Assembly (NCBI RefSeq): GCF_038246755.1
Contig: NZ_CP134706.1
Location: forward strand, 6,761,501-6,825,500
DNA length: 64,000 nucleotides
Source: Micromonospora sp. FIMYZ51
GTDB lineage: Bacteria > Actinomycetota > Actinomycetes > Mycobacteriales > Micromonosporaceae
Reading direction: 5' to 3'
Below, piece by piece: positions 42,622 to 57,620 of the stretch. The notes beneath the pieces were generated by a model that searched no databases, was not told the DNA's origin, and was given only the letters and a program-made list of their open reading frames with translations. Positions within the stretch are counted from its first letter, which is position 1. Each line of letters begins with the position of its first letter. Both the position numbers and the translations under genes were made by a program.

Positions 42622-44265
42622 TCAGCCGATCGCGTACGCCCGGATGATCGTCACGTCGGTGTAGCCGCCGTTGGTGACGGTGACCCGGACCCGCAGCGAG
42701 ACCGCACCGGAGGCCGGGTTGCCGACGATCGCGGTCCACTTTCCGTTGATCTTCTTGACCTTTACCGATCGCCAGGTCTTGCCGCCGTCGAACGACGCCT
42801 TGGCGCCTATCGACTTCACCTTCGGGCTCGTGCCCAGCTTGGTGTCGGCGTACATCTTGGACCGGTTCAGCTTGAGCTCGACGTTCGTGGTGCTGCCCGG
42901 CTTCGCCCGGTTGTAGAGGTCCAGCCCGGCCGGCAGCATGGCGACCCCGTAGACGGGCGCGACCACCGACGTGTTCGGCTTCGCTTTGAACTTGTACGTG
43001 ACGCTGGTCTTCGGCGAGAGCATCCCGGCCGGGAAGGTGATCTCCGGGTAGTACCGGCTCGCGGTGTTGGTGAGCTTGTACCAGCCGGCCTTCTTCACCT
43101 TGTAGCTCAGGTCGGTGCTCTCCGGCTCCCAGCCCCGGTCCTTGACCGTCTTGACGGTCTTGCCGCCGAAGATCAACGTCGCGGTCGCCTTGTCGCCGCC
43201 CTCGACGTTGCCGCGCGGGTAGCCGGGATCGGCGAACATCTCGTTGAGCGAGTAGTTGATCCGGCCGTAGACGGTGGCCGGCACGTACGCGGACGGGCCC
43301 CAGGCGGAACGGAAGAAGTTCAGGCTGTACGACTTGCCCGCAACGATCTTCCGTGGCGAGTAGTAGTGCCCGATGTTGTAGGACGAGCCGTCCTTGGCCG
43401 ACCCGGAGCTGTGCACCGGGAAGTCCCACTTGCCGGCCGACACCTTGATCTTCGTCCGGTACGGCTCGTTGTTGTTCAACAGGCCGTGGTACATGTCGCC
43501 GCACGGGCGGTCGATCGGCTGCACCGCCAGGCTGCTGTGATCGCCTGCGGAGGGGCCGCGCCGGGACGTCACGTTCACGGTGGCGAGCGAGGACTGCTTG
43601 ATCGTCCGCGACGGCTTGCTCGGCACACCGGTGGTCGCGTACATCACCGCGTACTGGGTGGACCCGGGGTAGCCGGATCCGTCGGCCCAGGTACGCATCG
43701 CGGCGAAGGCGTACTTCTTGGAGGAGTTCGGGATGACGTAGAGGGTGCCGTTGAAGTCCGAGCCCTCGACGGAGTAGCTGGCGGAGTCGGACCTGGTGCA
43801 GATCTCGACAGTGGTCTGCGCGTAGAGCGCCACGCTTGTGGGTGCCGGGCTGAGGCCGATCGTGACCTTCTTGCCCTTACGCGCGTCCACGGTCGTCTTG
43901 CTCGCGCCGGAAACCTTCACCGTACGCGCGCCGAGCGTCACCGTGGCACCGGTCTTGATCGAGGCGAGCACCGAGTAGTTGCCCTTCGGCAGCTTCTTCG
44001 GCTTGTTGGACTTCACCTTGTAGCTGGAGTTGGTGGCGAGGTTTACCGCCGTCGCGTTGACGGTGACCTTCTTGCCGTTGCGGTCCAGCGTGGTGAGGGT
44101 GAGCGTGTTGCTCGCGGCGACCGCCGGGACGCCGGCACCGAGCACGATGGCCGGCACGAGAGCCACGGCGAGCAGCTTGCTTGCCGCGCTGCGGCGGGAA
44201 CGGAACGACGAGCCCAGGGCCGGTCTGGCCCGGGAAGGCAGAGAGAACAATTCCACGATCCCCAT
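42622..44265 (-). CDS. Secreted beta-rich protein of unknown function
   Basis: A 547-residue exported protein; no family assigned with confidence. A long basic N-region precedes the signal helix (LLAVALVPAIVLGAGVPA, then VAA–SN). The N-terminal third resembles a carboxypeptidase-regulatory/PEGA-like beta domain (NYSVLASIKTGATVTLGART; TTVDARKGKKVTIGLSPAPT). The C-terminal part contains Lys-rich beta repeats (LSYKVKKAGWYKLTNTASRY; GGKTWRSVKVKKINGKWTA). Such proteins sometimes decorate secreted peptidases, but no catalytic motif was seen. The ATG at 44265 lacks a classical ribosome site. Confidence 0.75.
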   Translation of the reverse strand: MGIVELFSLPSRARPALGSSFRSRRSAASKLLAVALVPAIVLGAGVPAVAASNTLTLTTLDRNGKKVTVNATAVNLATNSSYKVKSNKPKKLPKGNYSVLASIKTGATVTLGARTVKVSGASKTTVDARKGKKVTIGLSPAPTSVALYAQTTVEICTRSDSASYSVEGSDFNGTLYVIPNSSKKYAFAAMRTWADGSGYPGSTQYAVMYATTGVPSKPSRTIKQSSLATVNVTSRRGPSAGDHSSLAVQPIDRPCGDMYHGLLNNNEPYRTKIKVSAGKWDFPVHSSGSAKDGSSYNIGHYYSPRKIVAGKSYSLNFFRSAWGPSAYVPATVYGRINYSLNEMFADPGYPRGNVEGGDKATATLIFGGKTVKTVKDRGWEPESTDLSYKVKKAGWYKLTNTASRYYPEITFPAGMLSPKTSVTYKFKAKPNTSVVAPVYGVAMLPAGLDLYNRAKPGSTTNVELKLNRSKMYADTKLGTSPKVKSIGAKASFDGGKTWRSVKVKKINGKWTAIVGNPASGAVSLRVRVTVTNGGYTDVTIIRAYAIG

Positions 44266-44441
44266 TGGTGGAGGGTGATCCCGGCGTACGACAACGACGG
44301 GGAGCTTGATCCTAGGCCAGGTTCGACCGATCCCGCTGTCCCGTTTTTCCTGGCTGCGATCAGGGCGCACGTTCGTCGGACCGGTGTGCGATCATGCTCG
44401 CCTGGCGTCCAGCGACGCCCATCCATAATGGGGGATTTCAC

Positions 44442-47183
44442 ATGCCTACCTATTCGGGCATTCATCGTTTTCTGGCGCTGACGACGGCATCCGCACTGGG
44501 AGTCGGCATCGCCGTGGGCGTCGCCGCCGCACCGGCCGCCGCCGCGGTGACCGCACCGACCGACCTGAAGAACGCCAACCAGCCGTGCACCACGACTGCG
44601 CCGGGGCCCTACCTGAGCCCGGAACGGCTCAACGACGCCCAGGCAGTGGTGCTCAAGGGCACCTTCGACCGCACCGGCGCCGGCACCGACCTGCGGGCCG
44701 ACTTCGAGGTGTGGGACATCGCCGACCCGGAGCACCGTCAGCAATGGCTGCGCACGGTCGGCGACCAGAGCAACGAGGTCTACGTCCAACTTGAGGACCG
44801 CGCCCGGCAACTCGACGGCGTCACGTACGCCTGGCGGGTGCGGGTGCTCGACGGCGCGCAGGCCGGGCCGTGGAGCGAGACCTGCCACTTCACCGTCGAT
44901 CGCAGCGGCGGACCGGCGCCGGTCGTCACCTCGGCCGAGTATCCCGCCGGCAGTTGGAACGACGTCGGCGCGATCGGCATCCCCGGCGAGTTCAAGCTGA
45001 CCGCGGCGGCCGACGACACGGTCAGCTACCGGTACCGCTTCTACTCCGGCGAGGCCGGCGGCGACGACGACTACTCCACAGTGGAGGCCGACGCACTCGG
45101 CGGATCGGCCACCATCCGGTGGACCCCGCAGGTGGCCAGCTATCACTCGCTCACCGTCCACGCGGTCGACCGGGCCGGCAACTGGTCCGAGCGGACCGTG
45201 CACGAGTTCTCCGTCCGGGAGACCCGGCCGTCGATCTTCTCGGCGGCGTACCCGGACTACGGCGCGAACCTCGACTACAACGTCGGGGTGGCCGGTGCCT
45301 TCGAGTTGAGCAGCAATCTGCCCGACACGGCGTCCTTCGGCTGGCGGATCGACGACGACGGCCCCTCGGGCACGGTGCCGGCGGACGAGAACGGACGAGC
45401 CACCGCCATGATCACCCCGGCCCGGGCCGGCCGGCAGACCCTCTACGTGCACGCCGTCACCCGCGACGGCACGGCGCACCCCGCCCGCGCGTACCAGTTC
45501 CTGGTCGACAACGGTCCATGGCTCACCGGCGACACGGACCGGGGCGTGGTCATCGGATCGTCGCTTACCTTCCACCTCGCGCCGCGGGCAGCCGACGTGC
45601 GGGCGTACCTCTACTGGCCGGAGTACTCCGGCCTGGACGAGCGGCCGATCCAGAAGATCACCATTCCGGCCCGCGCGGACGGCACCGCCGATCTCACCTG
45701 GACGGCCACCGAGACCGGCCTCTACGGGCTGCGCATCCAGAGCCGCAGTGCGGACGGCACGCTCTCGGAGCCCCGCTGGACCTCCGTCTCGGTCGACGGG
45801 GCGGAACCGACGCTGACCCGCACCGGCGGCACCGACCTGGGCACGACGGCCAGCTTCACGGCCCGCACCCGGATGGTGAACGTGGACAGGTTCGTCGCCA
45901 CCCTCAACGGCGATCCGGCCACCGAGAAGGTCGTCAAGCCGACCGCCGACGGCAGCGCCACCTTCACGTTCACTCCGACGAAGGGCGGCTACACCTACGT
46001 CCACGTGTTCGCCCAGAACGCCGCCGGGGTCCGCACCGAGACGGGTGGCACCTCCTGGACGGTCCTGGACGGCCCCATGGTCACCTCGACCGACTTCCCC
46101 ACCACCGGCAGCGGCCGGCTCGCCGAAGGCACCTTCACCCTCACGCCCCGCCTGCCCGGCACGACCCGGTACGAATACTCGATCAACTCCGAGCCGTACG
46201 CCACGATCGTCGCTGAGCCGACCGGCACCGCGACGCTTACCTGGACGCCGACCTGGGAGGGTCGACAGGTTCTCTCCGTACGCAGCCTCACGGCGACCGG
46301 CACCCGCTCGGCCGACACGAGGTACGTGTTCACCGTCGAGGGTTCCGTCGTCGCCACGGTCACCTCGGTGACGCCGACCACGCTGCCGGCCGGCGGCGTC
46401 CGGACAATCACCATCAACGGCACCGGCCTGCATCTGCGCGACAAGATCGAACTGGCCCCGGCCACCGGAAAGGTCCTGACCGCCACGGTGCAGACGGTCT
46501 CGCCGGACGGCACCACGATGACCGCCGGGGTGAACCTCGCCTCGGCAGCGACCGGTCCGGCCACGCTTACCCTGCGCCCGTACGGTGCGGGTGACTCGTT
46601 GGTGCCCGTCGGCACTGTCACCATCGCCCCGCCCCCGGCGCTGCGCGCGGTCAAGAAGCCGACGATCAGCGGCACCGTGGCGGTCGGCAACACCGTCAAG
46701 GCGAATCCGGGCGAGTGGACGCCCGCGGCGACGTCCTACACCTACCAGTGGCTGGCGAACGGCAGCGCGATCAAGGGTGCCACCGCGGCGACGTACAAGA
46801 TCCCCGCGTCGCTGCTCGGCAAGCGGCTCACCGTCACCGTGACCGCGAGCCGCAGCGGCCACACCGCCGCGAAGGCCACCTCGGCCGCCACGGCGGCGGT
46901 GGCCAAGGGCAAGGCACCCAAGGCCACGAAGAAGCCGAAGGTCGTCGGTACGGCAAAGGTCGGCCGGACCGTCAAGGCAAGCGTCGGCGCCTGGTCACCG
47001 AAGGCGAGCTCCTACCGGTACGAGTGGCGGCTCAACGGCAAGCTGATCAAGGGTGCCACCGGCCGCACGCTGAAGCTCAAGTCCTCGATGCGGAACAAGA
47101 AGATCACCGTGACCGTGATCGCCAAGAAGACCGGGTACGCCGACGGCCGCGCCACAAGCAAGGCGGTGACCGTCCGCCGCTGA
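44442..47183 (+). CDS. Secreted multi-Ig-domain surface protein
   Basis: A 913-residue exported protein. Signal peptide about 1–33 (LGVGIAVGVAAAPAAA). At least five bacterial Ig-like domains follow (VRVLDGAQAGPWSETCHFTV; TPQVASYHSLTVHAVDRAGN; TKGGYTYVHVFAQNAAGVRT), then an IPT-like domain (VTSVTPTTLPAGGVRTITIN). Two C-terminal repeats share a pattern of VGNTVKANPGEWTP … YTYQWLANGSAIKGATAATY and VGRTVKASVGAWSP … YRYEWRLNGKLIKGATGRTL. GGGGGA lies six bases before the ATG. No enzymatic motif; probably adhesive or structural. Confidence 0.83.
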   Translation: MPTYSGIHRFLALTTASALGVGIAVGVAAAPAAAAVTAPTDLKNANQPCTTTAPGPYLSPERLNDAQAVVLKGTFDRTGAGTDLRADFEVWDIADPEHRQQWLRTVGDQSNEVYVQLEDRARQLDGVTYAWRVRVLDGAQAGPWSETCHFTVDRSGGPAPVVTSAEYPAGSWNDVGAIGIPGEFKLTAAADDTVSYRYRFYSGEAGGDDDYSTVEADALGGSATIRWTPQVASYHSLTVHAVDRAGNWSERTVHEFSVRETRPSIFSAAYPDYGANLDYNVGVAGAFELSSNLPDTASFGWRIDDDGPSGTVPADENGRATAMITPARAGRQTLYVHAVTRDGTAHPARAYQFLVDNGPWLTGDTDRGVVIGSSLTFHLAPRAADVRAYLYWPEYSGLDERPIQKITIPARADGTADLTWTATETGLYGLRIQSRSADGTLSEPRWTSVSVDGAEPTLTRTGGTDLGTTASFTARTRMVNVDRFVATLNGDPATEKVVKPTADGSATFTFTPTKGGYTYVHVFAQNAAGVRTETGGTSWTVLDGPMVTSTDFPTTGSGRLAEGTFTLTPRLPGTTRYEYSINSEPYATIVAEPTGTATLTWTPTWEGRQVLSVRSLTATGTRSADTRYVFTVEGSVVATVTSVTPTTLPAGGVRTITINGTGLHLRDKIELAPATGKVLTATVQTVSPDGTTMTAGVNLASAATGPATLTLRPYGAGDSLVPVGTVTIAPPPALRAVKKPTISGTVAVGNTVKANPGEWTPAATSYTYQWLANGSAIKGATAATYKIPASLLGKRLTVTVTASRSGHTAAKATSAATAAVAKGKAPKATKKPKVVGTAKVGRTVKASVGAWSPKASSYRYEWRLNGKLIKGATGRTLKLKSSMRNKKITVTVIAKKTGYADGRATSKAVTVRR

Positions 47184-47198
47184 TCCACTCGGTGTGCA

Positions 47199-47240
47199 GC
47201 GACGTGGCGGTACCGGGCGGGCCCGGTACCGCCACGTCGC
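47199..47240. terminator. Perfect bidirectional hairpin terminator
   Basis: A perfect 20-bp inverted repeat beginning GCGACGTGGCGGTACCGGGC (47199–47218), with only GG between the arms, pairs with 47221–47240. It lies between the convergent Ig-protein and NYN-nuclease genes and should serve both. Confidence 0.85.
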
Positions 47241-47262
47241 CTGACGGACGCGGTCGACGGAC

Positions 47263-48567
47263 TCAGTCGGTCGTCGACGGAGAACGTGGCGCCTGGTCCG
47301 CACCGGCACCGAGCCAGGCGCGGACGGTGGCGATCTCCTCGTCGGAGAGGGGCAGTTCGGCGGCCTCGGCGCGGTTGAGGACGTTGCCGATGAAACCCGC
47401 ACCGATCTCGGCTGCGGTGGGTGGTGGCTGGCGGTGCAACGGGGCGCCGCCGAACGACGCGCCGCGCACGACGAACGCGACGGCGTTGCGGCTGACCGGC
47501 ACGCCCTGGTCGCGTAGCTGGTCCCGACACCAGCTGGTGCACTGGGTCAGGTTGAACCGGTGGGACTGGGCGTAGTCGGCGAGCGTCTGGTAGATCGCCG
47601 GCCACCAGGACTCGGGCAGCCGGGGCAGGTCCAACTGGTCGACCAGGCGCTCGACGGGCTCCGGGAGCGCACCCTGCGGCGACGTGGCGGCGGCCTCGGG
47701 AGCCTCGTGGCGACTGTCGTCCCAGAGCAGGTGCTGCGACATGCGCAGGTTCGGCAGCGCCAGGCTCTGCACCGCCCGGGCGAAGCTGCCGAAACCGAAC
47801 CAGCCGCTGGCGCTCACCGAGCGACCCAATTGGGTCCGCAGCCGGTAGGCCAGCGAGGCCATGTTCAGCGGCTCGGCCGCCCCGTCGTACTCGTGGGTGA
47901 CGACCGAGCGGAACTCCTCGTACGCCTCGCGCTGGTCGGCGGCAGCTACCGCGCCGTCGCCTCCGCCGTCGAACTCGGTGCTCACCTCGTCGGCGGTGTC
48001 GTCGTCGAAGTCGACCGACTCGCCCTGGATCAGCGCCAGCAGATGCTGACTGCCCAGCACCTGGTCGGCGATGGAGGTGAAGGCCTCGGCCGCGTCGGCC
48101 GGCGAGACGATCATGGTCCGGCGGTCGGCGCGGCGCAGCCGTTGCAGCAGCGGCGTCATGTCGGAGTCGCCGGAGGCGATGACGAACTCGTCGTACCGGG
48201 TGTCGGCGGTGAGCGCGTCCAGGGCGTCGACCACGATCCTGATGTCGGCCGCGTTCTTGGTCCCGCTGTACCGCGGGCAGTCGATCACCTCGAAGCCGGC
48301 GCGGACGAACGAGGGCCGGAACCGGGAGAAGAACAGACGCGGCTGCTCACCCGTCGAATCCGGGTGGAAGACCCAGCCGGCCGGGTTGAGGTAGCAGCGC
48401 AGCACCAACCAGCGCCGGGGCGCCTGGATCGTCGAGGTGGTAGCCAGTTGGCGCAGCCAGCCGCCCGGGTCGGTCGCGAACTGGACCGCCACCTCCGGGT
48501 CCAGCTTGTAGAGCCCACCGAACACGTTGTCGAAGTCGAGGTAGAGCGCCGCTCGGGTGTGGCTCAT
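47263..48567 (-). CDS. NYN-domain (PIN-like) ribonuclease with OST-HTH/LOTUS-like domain
   Basis: A 434-residue soluble protein. The NYN domain (about 1–180) shows acidic metal-site motifs: ALYLDFDNVFGGLY, KNAADIRIVVDAL and FVIASGDSDMTPLLQRLRR. After an acidic linker, about 225–300 resembles an OST-HTH/LOTUS RNA-binding domain (LAYRLRTQLGRSVSASGWFG). A further helical domain (about 315–430; WWPAIYQTLADYAQSHRFNL) completes it. This NYN–LOTUS layout suggests RNA cleavage or surveillance. The gene is divergent from the DUF817 gene with 88 bp between starts. Confidence 0.88.
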   Translation of the reverse strand: MSHTRAALYLDFDNVFGGLYKLDPEVAVQFATDPGGWLRQLATTSTIQAPRRWLVLRCYLNPAGWVFHPDSTGEQPRLFFSRFRPSFVRAGFEVIDCPRYSGTKNAADIRIVVDALDALTADTRYDEFVIASGDSDMTPLLQRLRRADRRTMIVSPADAAEAFTSIADQVLGSQHLLALIQGESVDFDDDTADEVSTEFDGGGDGAVAAADQREAYEEFRSVVTHEYDGAAEPLNMASLAYRLRTQLGRSVSASGWFGFGSFARAVQSLALPNLRMSQHLLWDDSRHEAPEAAATSPQGALPEPVERLVDQLDLPRLPESWWPAIYQTLADYAQSHRFNLTQCTSWCRDQLRDQGVPVSRNAVAFVVRGASFGGAPLHRQPPPTAAEIGAGFIGNVLNRAEAAELPLSDEEIATVRAWLGAGADQAPRSPSTTD

Positions 48568-48655
48568 GACGGCAACCTACCAACGTCGGGTCCGCGTACG
48601 GCCACGCCACCACCGGCGATCGGCATCCGGGCCAGCGGCGATAGCGTCTGGGTCG

Positions 48656-49603
48656 ATGCGTACTCCTGGCGAACCGGCCGCCCTCACCACGGCCGAGCGC
48701 GCGATCGACGCCCGCTTCCGCTCCGCCCTGGGCCGGCTGCCCCGGCGCGGACCGGCCGGATGGCTCACCGAGTTCGTGGTGTTCGGGCTCAAGCAGGCGT
48801 GGGCGTGCGTCTTCGGCGCGGCGATGCTGGCGGTCATCCTCGCGGCGCACCTCTGGTACCCGGCGGAGGCGGCTCTCGCCCGCAACGACTTCCTGACGCT
48901 CGCCGCGGTCGCCATCCAGATCGCCATGGTCGCCGGGCGGCTGGAGACCGTACGCGAACTGCGGGTGGTGATCCTGTTCCACCTCGTCGGCACGGTCATG
49001 GAGGTGTTCAAGACACACATCGGCTCGTGGACCTACGAGCCCGACGGCCTGCTCCGGATCGGCGGCGTGCCGCTGTTCAGCGGCTTCATGTACGCCGCGG
49101 TCGGCTCCTACCTGGTCCGGGTGAACCGGCTGTTCGACCTGCGGTTCACCCGGTACCCGAGGCGGTGGCTGACCGCGCTGGTGGCGGTGGCGATCTATGT
49201 CAACTTCTTCACCAACCACTACGTCCAGGACGTCCGATGGCTGCTGATCGCGGTCGTCGCGCTGGTGTTCGGGCGCTGTGTCATGCAGTTCCGCATCTTC
49301 CGGTTCCACTTGCGGATGCCGCTGCTGCTGGCCTTTTTCCTCGTCGCCTTCTTCATCTGGCTGGCGGAGAACATCGCCACCTGGTCGAACGCCTGGCTCT
49401 ATCCGACCCAGCTCGACGGCTGGCATCCGGTCTCGCCCTCGAAGCTCGCCTCCTGGTTCCTTCTCATGATCATCTCGGTGGTGCTGGTCACCTGGGTCGC
49501 ACCGCCGCAGCCACCCGATCCGCCGACAGCGGACCAGCCACCTGGCCCGGCTCCGGAACGGGGCGGTAGAAATCACACCTCAGCCGGCCACTCAGTTGGT
49601 TGA
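48656..49603 (+). CDS. DUF817-family integral membrane protein
   Basis: A 315-residue protein with about eight hydrophobic helices (WACVFGAAMLAVILAAHLWY; LTALVAVAIYVNFFTNHYVQ; LLLAFFLVAFFIWLAENIAT). It carries the polar signature VMEVFKTHIGSWTYEP, then PLFSGFMYAAVGSY, as in DUF817 proteins. Function of the family is unknown. ATG 48656 is chosen for the natural N-terminus; no strong ribosome site precedes it. The tail is Pro-rich and cytoplasmic. Confidence 0.85.
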   Translation: MRTPGEPAALTTAERAIDARFRSALGRLPRRGPAGWLTEFVVFGLKQAWACVFGAAMLAVILAAHLWYPAEAALARNDFLTLAAVAIQIAMVAGRLETVRELRVVILFHLVGTVMEVFKTHIGSWTYEPDGLLRIGGVPLFSGFMYAAVGSYLVRVNRLFDLRFTRYPRRWLTALVAVAIYVNFFTNHYVQDVRWLLIAVVALVFGRCVMQFRIFRFHLRMPLLLAFFLVAFFIWLAENIATWSNAWLYPTQLDGWHPVSPSKLASWFLLMIISVVLVTWVAPPQPPDPPTADQPPGPAPERGGRNHTSAGHSVG

Positions 49604-49767
49604 TCAGCGGCGGCTGCCAAAAGATTTTGTCGGGTTCCTACAACCCGGGCCGCTCCGGGTTCGGCGAATACGGTATGGCGCGGCCGGGCCGCAGGCAGAA
49701 AGGTGATGACTGCCGGGGGTCGACGTCCACCGGCGTTCGTCGTACGTCTACCGGAGGGGTCGCTCGG

Positions 49768-55233
<5,466 letters not shown>

Positions 55234-55257
55234 CCACCTGACACACCCCGTATACCC

Positions 55258-55295
55258 ACCGGGTCCCGGCCGTCGAAGGGCGGCCGGGACCCGGT
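55258..55295. terminator. Perfect hairpin terminator
   Basis: ACCGGGTCCCGGCCG (55258–55272) pairs perfectly with CGGCCGGGACCCGGT (55281–55295) across an 8-nt loop, between the convergent carboxylase and secreted-protein genes. Confidence 0.85.
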
Positions 55296-55306
55296 GCGGG
55301 AAACCG

Positions 55307-56248
55307 TCAGGCGGCGTCGACAGCCGTGATGGAGAAGGTGGTGGCGTTGTCGGACGGGTCGAGGTCCAGCGGCGGCTGCGGTTGCCACGGGTCGGTCTGG
55401 ACCTCGATGCCGGCCTCGCCCAGGTGGCCGAGTGGCGTGTCGGCCGGCCCGGTGAAGATGAGATCGAAGCTGCGCTGCTCACCCTCCATCAACTGGCCGC
55501 CCGGTACGCAGAAGTGGGCGCAGCCGTCGAACGGGTCGGTCTGCATCTCGTAGACGCCGGGCGGCAGGTTGCTCGTGATCAGGTAGTGCGCGTGGTGCGG
55601 CGCGTCGGTGCGGTAGCCCACGGTGATCGGCAGGCGGCCCTCGAAGGTGCCGTCCGGCTGCCGGACCAGGGTCAGGTCGCCGGTGGTGATGCCCGCATCC
55701 GGCTGGGTGTCCCGGACGTACGGCTGGGGGTCCTTGAGCGACCCGGTGGCGGACCGGAAGCGGGTCCGGAAGGTCTCGTCGGTGACCACCTGGCCGTCGA
55801 CGGTCACCGCGAGTCGCCCCTTGCGGGCCTTCATGGCGTACGGCTGGACCGTGGTCAGGACCTCGAAGTCGATGGTGAAGTCGCGCACCTCACCGGGCTG
55901 GAGCTCGCCGCCCGGCACGTCGCACTCGACCCGGATCCGACCGTCCGACAGCCGCTTGCCCCCGCTGTAGCAGGTGATCCCCCACTCGTCGTTCTGATAG
56001 GAGCCGGGGATCGGTTCGGTGATGACGTAGCGGGCCCGCCCCGGTGCCGAGCCCTGGTAGGTCAGCTGGACGTCGAGGGAGCCGCGGTAGCCGAAGTCGG
56101 TCGGCTCCAGGACGAGCCGGTCGGCCACAACGGCGGTCGAGGCGGCGTCGGCCGGTGCCGGCGCGGCCTGGGCGGCCGGGATCCCGACCGAGAGCGCGGT
56201 GGCGAGCCCGAGCAGGCTGGCCAGCAGGGCGGGTGGTCTGAAACGCAT
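55307..56248 (-). CDS. Secreted protein with two related beta domains
   Basis: A 313-residue exported protein; family not recognised. Signal peptide about 1–28 (ALLASLLGLATALSVGIPAA, then QAA–PAP). Two similar halves each contain a (R/H)ARYVIT/HAHYLIT strand, then IPGSYQND / LPPGVYEM, a C-x-GG-like turn and a GE(V/Q)R element (LQPGEVRDFTIDFEVL / LMEGEQRSFDLIFTGP), suggesting internal duplication. GGGGAG precedes the ATG. Its upstream region contains the 10-bp tandem array at 56371. Confidence 0.78.
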   Translation of the reverse strand: MRFRPPALLASLLGLATALSVGIPAAQAAPAPADAASTAVVADRLVLEPTDFGYRGSLDVQLTYQGSAPGRARYVITEPIPGSYQNDEWGITCYSGGKRLSDGRIRVECDVPGGELQPGEVRDFTIDFEVLTTVQPYAMKARKGRLAVTVDGQVVTDETFRTRFRSATGSLKDPQPYVRDTQPDAGITTGDLTLVRQPDGTFEGRLPITVGYRTDAPHHAHYLITSNLPPGVYEMQTDPFDGCAHFCVPGGQLMEGEQRSFDLIFTGPADTPLGHLGEAGIEVQTDPWQPQPPLDLDPSDNATTFSITAVDAA

Positions 56249-56370
56249 GGAAACTCCCCGTGGTGTGGCGATCGGACGAGGACCGGACGGGCAATCGCCT
56301 TCGTCGATCCACGAGCCGAATCATGCCAGTCACCACCTCGGTCGCGCTGTCCCGCCCGATTCGCGCTGAA

Positions 56371-56450
56371 CACCGCTGGACACCGCTGGGTGCCGCTGGG
56401 TGCCGCTGGGCACCGCTGGGTTCCGCTGGGCATCGCTGGGCACCGCTGGG
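56371..56450. repeat. 10-bp tandem repeat (helically phased)
   Basis: Eight consecutive 10-bp units of consensus CACCGCTGGG, with variants CACCGCTGGA, TGCCGCTGGG, TTCCGCTGGG and CATCGCTGGG. A ninth degenerate unit, CACCGACCAC, follows at 56451. It sits in the 214-bp gap between the start of the secreted-protein gene and the end of the sensor-kinase gene. The unit length is close to one helical turn. Confidence 0.88.
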
Positions 56451-56462
56451 CACCGACCACGC

Positions 56463-57620
56463 TCAGGCCGGCGGCAGCGACACCGTGACGGTCAGGCCAC
56501 CGCTGGGACGCGGTTCGGCCTGGACGGTGCCGCCGTGCGCGCGGGCCACCGCCCGCACGATCGACAGCCCCAGCCCGAAGCCCCGGGCGCCGGCCAGCCG
56601 TTCCCGACCCAGCCGCCGGAACGGCTGGAACATCGTCTCCACGTCGTAGCCGGGCACCACCGGACCGGTGTTGGTCACCACGAGCGTCGGCCGTCCGGCC
56701 GGGGTCCCGGTCCGCACCTCCACCCAGCCGTCGGCCGGCACGTTGTGCCGTAACGCGTTCTCCACCAGGTTGAACGTCAGCCGCTCCAACAGCACCGGGT
56801 CTCCCACCGTGCCGGCCGGACCCAGCGCCCGGCGTACCGGGACGCCGGGCGCGGTCGCCCCCGCCTGGTCGATCACGTACGCGGCGACCTCGGCCAGGTC
56901 CACCCTGGTCCGTTCGGTCAGCTCGTTCTCCGAGTCGGCGAGCGTGAGCAGGCCGTCGATCAGCCGCTCGTGCCGCTCGTTCACCGCCAGCAACGCCTCA
57001 CCGAGGCGACGCACGTCGGCCGAGGCGTCCGGCCGGCTCACCGCCAACTCCACAAGCGCCCGGTTGATCGTCAGCGGGGTACGCAGTTCGTGGGAGGCGT
57101 TCGCCACGAACCGCCGTTGCCCGTCGAAGGAGCGGTCCAACCGCTCCAGCATCTGGTCGAACGTGTCGGCGAGTTCGCGTACCTCGTCACGGGGGCCGGT
57201 AAGCGCGATCCGCTCGTGCAGCCCACGGCCTGCGGAGTTCGCGCCCGCGATGCGGCGGGCCGTTCCGGTGATCTGGTGCAGGGGTTGCAGGGCCCGGCCC
57301 GCGATCAGCCAACCGATCACGACCGCCGCCGCCGAGACCACCACCAACGCGAGTCCGCCCTGGGTGAGCAGTGACTCCAGGGCATCCCGCTTCGCCTCGC
57401 GCTGCACGTCCTGGATCAACAACCGGACCTGATCGAAGCTCTGCTCGGTGGGCAGGATGCGGGTGGGCACCGTATGCCGCTCCTGGAACCCGGCCTGGAG
57501 TCCCTGCGTCGTCCGCTGGTCCACCAGCACGTACGTGACGCCGAGCAGGACGATGCCGGCGAGCAGGAAGAGTCCGCCGTAGACCAGGGTGAGGCGGGCA
57601 CGAAGGGTGAGACGCTTCAT
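56463..57620 (-). CDS. Two-component sensor histidine kinase
   Basis: A 385-residue membrane kinase. Helix 1 is about 12–32 (VYGGLFLLAGIVLLGVTYVL), a roughly 55-residue extracellular sensor loop follows, then helix 2 (about 90–113; GGLALVVVSAAAVVIGWLIA). The HAMP segment and dimerisation helix have phospho-acceptor FVANASHELRTPL. The ATPase domain shows N-box FNLVENALRHN and G-box GARGFGLGLSIVRAVARAHG. Its ATG overlaps the stop of the response regulator (ATGA). The pair is divergent from the lipoprotein–MacAB-like operon, the probable target. Confidence 0.94.
   Translation of the reverse strand: MKRLTLRARLTLVYGGLFLLAGIVLLGVTYVLVDQRTTQGLQAGFQERHTVPTRILPTEQSFDQVRLLIQDVQREAKRDALESLLTQGGLALVVVSAAAVVIGWLIAGRALQPLHQITGTARRIAGANSAGRGLHERIALTGPRDEVRELADTFDQMLERLDRSFDGQRRFVANASHELRTPLTINRALVELAVSRPDASADVRRLGEALLAVNERHERLIDGLLTLADSENELTERTRVDLAEVAAYVIDQAGATAPGVPVRRALGPAGTVGDPVLLERLTFNLVENALRHNVPADGWVEVRTGTPAGRPTLVVTNTGPVVPGYDVETMFQPFRRLGRERLAGARGFGLGLSIVRAVARAHGGTVQAEPRPSGGLTVTVSLPPA

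Noticed and set aside
44043..46862. A 939-codon minus-strand frame opposite the multi-Ig protein gene
   Set aside because: Low-complexity Arg/Gly/Val translation and no domain; the plus strand encodes a signal peptide and Ig repeats.
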